From: JAAXPZ01 sp965215705
GTDB taxonomy: Bacteria; Campylobacterota; Campylobacteria; Campylobacterales; Sulfurovaceae
Reading direction: 5' to 3'
Length of the DNA: 11,443 nt
Assembly (NCBI GenBank): GCA_965215705.1
Contig: CBDCEE010000012.1
Span: 1-11,443, forward strand
Part shown: positions 6,239-11,443 of the stretch, piece after piece
Layout of the letters: every line of letters starts with the position of its first letter
How positions within the stretch are numbered: position 1 is the first letter of the stretch
Program-made: the position numbers and the translations under genes
Notes under the pieces: model-generated
Seen by the model: the letters and a program-made list of their open reading frames with translations, nothing else
What the model was told of the DNA's origin: nothing
Database searches by the model: none

Positions 6239-7807
6239 ATGAGAGAGGGCTCCGTACTCAAGCTCTACGTGGAGACAGAAAGTACAGAAGCACTAGAGAG
6301 ATTTGCTACAGCTTTTGCAGAGGCACTGCCTCACTCTATCTTTCTATATCATACGGAGGCAAAGGTGATAGAGGAGATGCCAGAAGGTGTTTCGATACAG
6401 ATTCCTAAGACAAAATTGCCATTGCCTTTTTGTCCCCAATGTGCCAAAGAGGTGACCGATCCAGCGCATAAGAATTTCTATAATCTATTTACCTCTTGTG
6501 AGGTATGTGGATATGGTACCCAAGGTGAAGCCAGAAACTATAGAGACGAGATACAGCAAGCAGTCATGGCTATCGCTGGAGGTAGTCATGTATTGGTGCA
6601 GACACACTATGGAAAGTATACGGTGGGTATCCCCTCCAACGTATGTAAAGATTTCTCCTTTGATCTTCTGAGTTATGATCTTGCTACGGTGATGAAGTAC
6701 GCCCATGTAGAGGAGTATGAGCTCTCTGCTCTGGCATCCTTTGAAAAACCACTGCTCATGCTGAAAACGGATCCAACATTTGCAAATGATTTCAAGATAG
6801 AGGATAGAGATCTAGCCCGCTTCAAGCTTCCTGATGACATGGTATTGTATCTGCTGATGGAGGAGTTGCACCATCTAGGTATAACACTTCTCTTTATCAC
6901 ACAGGAGGATATCCCTTCTCAAGATAAATGCATGATCGTCACATCTACCCAAGAGTGGTCACCGATTGAAGTGGTAGCCTCTGCCACGGATGTTGCGATT
7001 GTCTCTGGTGACAAGGGCTTGCCAGCATTTCCCACATCAGAGGAGGCTGTTGCACCAGTGAGTGCCTTCTATTCAGTGATCAAGGAGTATGCACTGGATG
7101 ATGAGAACATTATCGGTATCAACCTGAGTAAAACAGCACCAAACAGCGTACTGGTACATGGCAAAAAGTATGGTACGGTAGAGTATCTCTCACTCAATTT
7201 CACATTTGACTCTATAGCAACGGTTTTCAAGCAGATCATTGAGAGTGATGAAAATGGCGGAAAGATCGTCCAGAACTATAAAAAAGCCTTCCCAGAGTAT
7301 TTTGATCGTATCATTCAGATAGCATTTGAAGATACCCAGTTCAACATCTATCGCCTATGGGGCGTGGTAGCGATAGTGCTGGAGTTGACAGACAGTAAAG
7401 ATCCTATAAAGGCAGCAGCGGTTTTGGAGAGAAATACGATGCTCTTCCTCGGAACCAAAGGCCCAAGAATAGATTATAAGCTACATAATGAGGAGGGAAA
7501 GGTTCGTCTCGATCCACTTATGACGATACGTACAGCAATGAGCTTTCGACTGGCAGGTGTAGATCCTCTGACTCTCTCTTATGGGGTGATGGAGAGCTTT
7601 TGTGAGTTTTTAGCCAATGAGATGGACCAGGTCAAACAGTCTATGGATACCACAGCCATTGCAGTATCGGGTTCCATGTTGGAAAACAAGCACCTTTTTA
7701 GTAAAATAAGTCAAGAAATCTCAATCAATCACAGGGTCTACTTTAATAACGAATTACCTGTTGATGGTCGAAATTTACTTTATGGAGGAATCTCCTTAGA
7801 GTATTAG
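6239..7807 (+). CDS. hydE: HydE-like, HypF-related hydrogenase maturation protein (5' end probably frameshifted)
   Basis: The open frame as it stands gives 522 residues; the start at 6239 has no good ribosome binding site, and the native protein probably starts at 6141. It looks like a diverged HypF. A HypF-type zinc motif, CPQC then CEVC (Cys65, Cys68, Cys87, Cys90), is followed by a region resembling YrdC (QQAVMAIAGGSHVLVQ). The C-terminus (VYFNNELPVDGRNLLYGGI) matches the end of the carbamoyl-transfer domain of the HypF encoded next (IPNDFPPNDGGIALGQ). The HHHAH metal/ATP motif and the N-terminal acylphosphatase motif of HypF are absent, so it is unlikely to do HypF's chemistry. Position between hydD and hypF matches hydE of the Wolinella-type hydABCDE cluster, where HydD and HydE are linked to hydrogenase maturation. 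This is not the radical-SAM HydE of [FeFe] hydrogenases: there is no CxxxCxxC motif. The symbol rests on gene order and partial similarity. Confidence 0.75.
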   Translation: MREGSVLKLYVETESTEALERFATAFAEALPHSIFLYHTEAKVIEEMPEGVSIQIPKTKLPLPFCPQCAKEVTDPAHKNFYNLFTSCEVCGYGTQGEARNYRDEIQQAVMAIAGGSHVLVQTHYGKYTVGIPSNVCKDFSFDLLSYDLATVMKYAHVEEYELSALASFEKPLLMLKTDPTFANDFKIEDRDLARFKLPDDMVLYLLMEELHHLGITLLFITQEDIPSQDKCMIVTSTQEWSPIEVVASATDVAIVSGDKGLPAFPTSEEAVAPVSAFYSVIKEYALDDENIIGINLSKTAPNSVLVHGKKYGTVEYLSLNFTFDSIATVFKQIIESDENGGKIVQNYKKAFPEYFDRIIQIAFEDTQFNIYRLWGVVAIVLELTDSKDPIKAAAVLERNTMLFLGTKGPRIDYKLHNEEGKVRLDPLMTIRTAMSFRLAGVDPLTLSYGVMESFCEFLANEMDQVKQSMDTTAIAVSGSMLENKHLFSKISQEISINHRVYFNNELPVDGRNLLYGGISLEY

Positions 7808-7819
7808 AGAAGGGATGCA

Positions 7820-10063
7820 ATGACTTACAGAATCATGATCAAAGGTACGGTACAAGGTGTGGGATTCCGTCCTTTTATCTACCAGCTTGCCATGCGTCAC
7901 AGCTTGCGGGGCAGTGTACGTAATGGTGTAGAAGGTGTGGAAATACTGCTCAATGCCAGCACACTGGAGTTGGCAAAATTTCTGCAAGAGGTGCAGATGG
8001 AGATACCACCGCTGGCATTGATTGCAGAGATTGATACGCAGCGTATGACACCACAGTCATTTGATGATTTTCGGATTATACAGACAGAAGAGGGTGGAGA
8101 GATCACCGTACGTATACCTCCTGATGTATCGATTTGTCAAGCCTGTGAAGCAGAGCTCTTTGATCCTCAGAATCGACGCTTTGGCTATCCCTTTATCACC
8201 TGCACACAGTGTGGGATACGCTATACAATCATAGAGGATCTTCCCTACGACCGTCACCGTACCTCTATGCGTTTTTTCCAGATGTGTACAGCCTGTGAAT
8301 CTGAGTATCGTAATCCTTTAGATAGACGCTATCACGCACAGCCGATCGGCTGTCATCAGTGCGGGCCTAGACTGTCGCTTCTGGATCATACAGGAGGGGA
8401 AGTGCCTACCCCCAAAGACAACCTGATCACTGTGGCTGTCAAGTTGCTGCTTGAGGGCAATATCATGGCAGTCAAAGGAGTAGGGGGATACCATTTGATG
8501 TGTGATGCGACCAATGAAGCAGCGGTACATAAGCTCAGGGAACGCAAACAGCGCCCGAGCAAGCCCTTTGCGGTGATGGTCAAGGATAGGCAGATGGCAA
8601 AGGAGTTGGCGTGTGTCAATGCACAAGAGGAGGTGCTTTTGGGCTCCAAGGAGCGTCCCATTGTGATCGTCAAGGAGAGGGTACCTCTGCCTGTAGGTAT
8701 TGCACCAAATATTTCTAAGATAGGCTTGTTCCTCCCCTATACACCGTTGCATCTGTTATTACTACATAAGCTCAACCGTCCACTTGTAGCTACCTCTGCC
8801 AATGTGACCGATGAGCCTATCTGTACGACCTTGGCATCTCTGGAGATGCTTAACGGGGTCTATGACTATGTACTGGATCACGACCGTCAGATCGTCAATG
8901 GATGTGATGATTCTGTACTGATGGTGGTTGGAGGGCAACAGGTCATCCTCAGACGAGCCAGAGGGTATGCACCTGCAAGCGTCACACTCCCTTTTTCCCT
9001 GAAAAAACATACGCTTGCGATGGGTGCCAATCAGAAAAGCACGGTGGCGATCGGGTTTGATGATCAGGTGATCCTCTCTCCCCATATTGGAGACTTGGAC
9101 AGTATTGGTTCAGTGGTGTATTATGAGAAAAATATCCAGACCCTTACACGTATCTATGATTTCGAGCCTAGCTGTATCGTACATGATAAACATCCCTATT
9201 ATGAATCGACCAAAGTAGCGCAGGAGTTGCTCCTTCGACAAGCTCAGAAAGCTGATAACCAATCGGTGACTGAGCTTGTCGAAGTCCAACACCACCATGC
9301 GCATATTCTAGGTGTGATGGCAGAGAAGCAGCTTACGGGTAAAGTCTTTGGTGTAGCCTTTGATGGTACGGGATATGGGGATGATGGGAAGCTCTGGGGT
9401 GGTGAATTCATGGTATGTGACTATGAAGGCTACGAGCGAGTAGCCCATATCAACTACTTTAAACTTTTAGGTGGAGACAGGGCTATCAAAGAGCCCAAGA
9501 GGGTAGCACTCTCTCTGCTCTTTGACCTCTATGGAGAGGATGTGATCACTTTGAAAAACCCTACAGTGGAGGCTTTTTCAGAGTCAGAACTACATACCTA
9601 TGTTATCGCATGGAAAAAGGGACTCAATGCACCGTTGAGCTCTTCGGTAGGCAGGCTCTTCGATGCAGTGGCTTCTCTGCTGGGAGTCTGTCATGTGATG
9701 AGTTTTGAAGGAGAGAGTGGTATGTTGCTGGAGGAACTGTATGACCCCGCAGTATCTGGGTATTATCCTTTTGGTTATGAGAAGGGGGTGATAGATATAC
9801 TACCACTCTGCACAGCAATAGTGGCAGAGGAGGATATCACTGTGGCAGTGTCTAGATTTTTCCATACGCTCATAGAGCTGATCGTTACGGTCTATACGCC
9901 ATACAATACCTTGCCTCTGGTGTGTAGTGGCGGGGTGTTTCAAAACAGGGTACTTCTAGCGCTTTTGCTAAAGCGCTTTCCTGATGTGATCATCCCCAAT
10001 GACTTTCCACCCAATGATGGAGGGATTGCTTTGGGGCAGATGATGTATGGTGTCTCCAATTAA
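7820..10063 (+). CDS. hypF: Carbamoyltransferase HypF, hydrogenase maturation
   Basis: A 747-residue cytoplasmic enzyme that turns carbamoyl phosphate and ATP into a carbamoyl adenylate and hands the carbamoyl group to HypE, source of the cyanide ligands of the active-site iron. Domains in order: acylphosphatase (residues 1-90, GTVQGVGFRPF with Arg17, and Asn35); two zinc fingers (Cys106/109/128/131 and Cys156/159/178/181); YrdC-like domain (about 200-385, with KGVGGYHLMCDATN and RPSKPFAVM); Kae1-like domain (about 390-747, with VQHHHAH at 489-495, FDGTGYGDDGKLWGGEF and CSGGVFQNRVL). Length and motifs are those of a full HypF. AGAAGGGA lies just before the ATG at 7820, 12 bases after the preceding stop, so it is co-transcribed with the HydE-like gene. 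A palindromic repeat encodes residues 472-488 immediately before VQHHHAH. It should serve both hydrogenases in the window. Confidence 0.97.
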   Translation: MTYRIMIKGTVQGVGFRPFIYQLAMRHSLRGSVRNGVEGVEILLNASTLELAKFLQEVQMEIPPLALIAEIDTQRMTPQSFDDFRIIQTEEGGEITVRIPPDVSICQACEAELFDPQNRRFGYPFITCTQCGIRYTIIEDLPYDRHRTSMRFFQMCTACESEYRNPLDRRYHAQPIGCHQCGPRLSLLDHTGGEVPTPKDNLITVAVKLLLEGNIMAVKGVGGYHLMCDATNEAAVHKLRERKQRPSKPFAVMVKDRQMAKELACVNAQEEVLLGSKERPIVIVKERVPLPVGIAPNISKIGLFLPYTPLHLLLLHKLNRPLVATSANVTDEPICTTLASLEMLNGVYDYVLDHDRQIVNGCDDSVLMVVGGQQVILRRARGYAPASVTLPFSLKKHTLAMGANQKSTVAIGFDDQVILSPHIGDLDSIGSVVYYEKNIQTLTRIYDFEPSCIVHDKHPYYESTKVAQELLLRQAQKADNQSVTELVEVQHHHAHILGVMAEKQLTGKVFGVAFDGTGYGDDGKLWGGEFMVCDYEGYERVAHINYFKLLGGDRAIKEPKRVALSLLFDLYGEDVITLKNPTVEAFSESELHTYVIAWKKGLNAPLSSSVGRLFDAVASLLGVCHVMSFEGESGMLLEELYDPAVSGYYPFGYEKGVIDILPLCTAIVAEEDITVAVSRFFHTLIELIVTVYTPYNTLPLVCSGGVFQNRVLLALLLKRFPDVIIPNDFPPNDGGIALGQMMYGVSN
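9233..9284. repeat. Palindromic repeat inserted in frame in hypF
   Basis: Arms CTTCGACAAGCTCAG (9233-9247) and CTGAGCTTGTCGAAG (9270-9284) are exact reverse complements of 15 bases around a 22-base loop. The core CTTCGACAAGCTCAG resembles a dispersed repeat core I recall from other bacterial genomes. It encodes residues 472-488 of HypF (LRQAQKADNQSVTELVE), a linker just before the VQHHHAH motif, and keeps the frame. Confidence 0.8.
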
Positions 10064-10067
10064 AGCC

Positions 10068-10682
10068 TTACTTCAACCCTGTGTTAAACCGCCATTCTGC
10101 CTCTTTAAGGTAATAGATAAACTGCTCATCTGAGACCCCTTTGTATTTGAGAATAAAGTGTTCAAAATACTCCCAGAACCTTGTGATGGTACTGTGTGCT
10201 TCTGACATTTTTGCTACCTTGTTGTAGGTGAGATATTTGAGGATCAGTTTCTGCTCTTGTGCTGTAGTGTCTGTGTTGCTGTAGTGTGCCACCGTAGGCA
10301 TCATGAGTGTGTAGACACGGTGTTGGTAGGAGAGGGTGATAAAGTGCTGGAGCTTATCTAGGTTGGTCTCGATCTTGAGGCTTTTGGGTAGGTAGAGGTA
10401 CTCGTCATAGTCCGTGACCAGATGGGTATTGCTCTGGTAGCTTTTGTCTGAGAGTGCTGCCACATATCTTCTAAATCGATCAAAATATTTTTGCACCGTA
10501 ATGTGGTGCATTCTCAGCTCTTTTGCCGTCTCTGAGACAGTGCTGCCTTGTGAAAAGCACTTCCAGAGTTTCTCTTCCCTCTCCTTTTTTCGTGGACTGA
10601 ATTTCCGTTTGCATTTGCTGCATTTACGCTGCCCGTCACTGAGTTGATAGGTATAAGGATGTGCACAATAGAGACATTTCAT
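10068..10682 (-). CDS. IS1595/ISXO2-type transposase-derived protein, probably inactive or domesticated
   Basis: A 204-residue protein. An N-terminal zinc ribbon (Cys3, Cys6, Cys21, Cys24) and a helix-turn-helix (about residues 46-72, STVSETAKELRMHHITVQKY) are the DNA-binding parts seen at the start of IS1595-type transposases. The C-terminus (KYKGVSDEQFIYYLKEAEWRFN less its first residues) matches the end of that family's catalytic domain. Asp-Glu survives in DYDEYLYLP, but I cannot find the middle TDG-type Asp, and the expected NGIESFW-like Glu segment reads STITRFW. Only 4 bases separate its stop from the convergent hypF stop, and no terminal inverted repeats are visible, so it does not look like an intact insertion sequence. 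It may be a decayed remnant or a regulator adapted from a transposase. Family call is from motif memory. Confidence 0.65.
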   Translation of the reverse strand: MKCLYCAHPYTYQLSDGQRKCSKCKRKFSPRKKEREEKLWKCFSQGSTVSETAKELRMHHITVQKYFDRFRRYVAALSDKSYQSNTHLVTDYDEYLYLPKSLKIETNLDKLQHFITLSYQHRVYTLMMPTVAHYSNTDTTAQEQKLILKYLTYNKVAKMSEAHSTITRFWEYFEHFILKYKGVSDEQFIYYLKEAEWRFNTGLK

Positions 10683-10687
10683 AACAA

Positions 10688-10693
10688 ATTATA
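10688..10693 (-). promoter_or_regulatory. Possible -10 box (TATAAT) for the transposase-derived gene
   Basis: A consensus TATAAT on the minus strand lies 5 bases before the ATG at 10682. Transcription would start at about the ATG, giving a leaderless message; no -35 or ribosome binding site is evident. The match may be chance in AT-rich DNA. Confidence 0.3.
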
Positions 10694-10763
10694 CTTTTTA
10701 GTCCTTAAAATATAGTAGAAGTAGATTTTTTAATGGGTTTTTAATAGGAAAAGACTAACATAC

Positions 10764-10776
10764 TGAATATTCATTT
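10764..10776 (+). promoter_or_regulatory. Palindrome TGAATATTCA with ATT tail before the permease gene
   Basis: TGAATATTCA (10764-10773) is a perfect 10-base palindrome in the 113-base divergent gap 10683-10795. The 13-base stretch TGAATATTCATTT differs at one base from TGAATAATCATTT at 1703-1715 before hydA. It could be an operator shared by the hydrogenase and permease genes, though AT-rich chance similarity is not excluded. Confidence 0.35.
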
Positions 10777-10795
10777 AGTTTTTTAAAGGATTGTC

Positions 10796-11438
10796 ATGGA
10801 ACTTTCACTACTGGTGATTTTTTGGTACGGTATTTTACACGCCTTTGGACCAGATCATTTGACAGCGATCGCTGACTTTTCTATAGGCAAGGATCAGCGG
10901 AAAACACTGCTGATTACCATCCTGTTTGCGATAGGGCATGGATTGAGTCTCTTCATCTTTGCAAAGGTACTTCAGAGTGCTCATATTTCGGATGATATAT
11001 TGGCGTATGGAGATATCATTTCTGCTGCGGTGATTATCGCTATGGGAATCTATCTACTCTTTATGGTGGCAACAGAACGCATACAGCTCAGAAAGCACCT
11101 GCATGAGGGCAAAGAGCATATACATATCTGGTTTGGAAAATCACATGACCATGATGCCACTATAGCCAAGAGCTCCTCTTTTACTATGGGCTTGCTCATG
11201 GGTGCTGGTGGGGTGAGAGGGATGCTGATCACGCTGGGAGCCGTAGGTAGTGGTAATGTGGACTTTAGTATGGTGGGTGCATTTACCGCAGGCGTGATGT
11301 TGATTTTTGTAGGCTTTGGTTTTGTGCTTCTCTACTTTAACAAAACGATTTTTAGGAAGCATCACCAATGTCAGAAGAGCATTTGCTACAGCAGGGGTTG
11401 TCTCTCTTGTTGTGGGAACCAATATTTTATTAGGATAA
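10796..11438 (+). CDS. Nickel/cobalt permease-like membrane protein, apparent frameshift near the 3' end
   Basis: AAAGGA (10785-10790) precedes the ATG by 5 bases. The protein starts with a membrane segment carrying HAFGPDH (His15, Asp20, His21), the HX4DH metal motif of NiCoT/NicO/UreH-type nickel and cobalt permeases. Further hydrophobic segments follow at about residues 36-57, 68-92, 127-148 and 155-179. A His-rich loop (HLHEGKEHIHIW, SHDHD, about 102-122) lies between segments 3 and 4. As written, the starting frame runs to the window edge without a stop and turns Cys-rich and polar after residue 187. The +1 frame instead encodes SITNVRRAFATAGVVSLVVG and a sensible end with TAA at 11436-11438, giving about 213 residues. 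The switch lies near TTTTT (11349-11353) or AGGAAG (11354-11359). Beside hydrogenase maturation genes it most likely imports nickel; efflux or another metal is possible. Confidence 0.72.
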
Positions 11439-11443
11439 GGAGA
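11437..11443 (+). promoter_or_regulatory. Ribosome binding site of the next gene
   Basis: AAGGAGA begins inside the presumed permease stop codon at the very end of the window. It suggests a further co-transcribed gene just outside, and supports reading the permease stop at 11436-11438. Confidence 0.5.

Noticed and set aside
10444..10647. 67-codon plus-strand frame opposite the transposase-derived gene
   Set aside because: It is the reverse of the zinc-ribbon and HTH coding region and has no ribosome binding site.
1..11443. CRISPR array, tRNA or rRNA genes, complete insertion sequence
   Set aside because: No regularly spaced direct repeats, no cloverleaf-like or rRNA-like segments, and no paired terminal inverted repeats around the transposase-like gene were seen.

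Overview
The window reads as chromosomal DNA of a hydrogen-oxidising member of the Campylobacterota (former Epsilonproteobacteria; Sulfurovum/Sulfurimonas-like). This rests on the gene order hydA-hydB-hydC-hydD-hydE-like, known from Wolinella succinogenes and relatives, on moderate-to-low G+C, and on tightly packed genes with AAAGGA/AAGGAG ribosome binding sites. No rRNA or tRNA gene supports a species-level call. Nearly everything here concerns [NiFe] hydrogenase: two enzymes, their maturation proteins and a likely nickel transporter.

Layout, left to right. (1) 1-1605: the end of a small subunit and the complete large subunit of a soluble, group 2-like (HupUV/HupSL-type) [NiFe] hydrogenase. 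The genes overlap by 11 bases and the large subunit has no C-terminal extension to be cleaved. (2) 1606-1778: a 173-base AT-rich promoter region. (3) 1779-5419: hydA, hydB and hydC, a Tat-exported, membrane-anchored, cytochrome b-linked uptake hydrogenase of the standard (not oxygen-tolerant) type, followed by a perfect 9-bp GC-rich hairpin. (4) 5594-10063: the maturation genes. hydD is the protease for HydB. It is followed by a divergent HypF-related protein (HydE-like) whose 5' end appears frameshifted, and by a canonical hypF whose coding sequence carries an in-frame palindromic repeat. (5) 10068-10682, minus strand: a transposase-derived gene (IS1595/ISXO2 type) that seems to have lost catalytic residues and has no visible terminal inverted repeats. 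(6) 10796-11438: a nickel/cobalt permease-like gene, also apparently frameshifted near its end, with a ribosome binding site for another gene at the window edge.

How the parts fit: the permease would supply nickel. HypF, and perhaps HydE, act in making the Fe(CN)2CO centre. HydD clips HydB once nickel is in place. HydABC is then exported by Tat through HydA and feeds electrons from H2 to quinone through HydC. The group 2 enzyme is either an H2 sensor or a soluble uptake enzyme; the window does not settle which. The other hyp genes (hypA-E) are not in the window.

The most notable observations are the two apparent frameshifts, each near a run of five T; the repeat inserted inside hypF; the pairing of a canonical and a degenerate HypF; and the decayed or domesticated transposase between hypF and the permease. 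I did not find a clearly new biological system.
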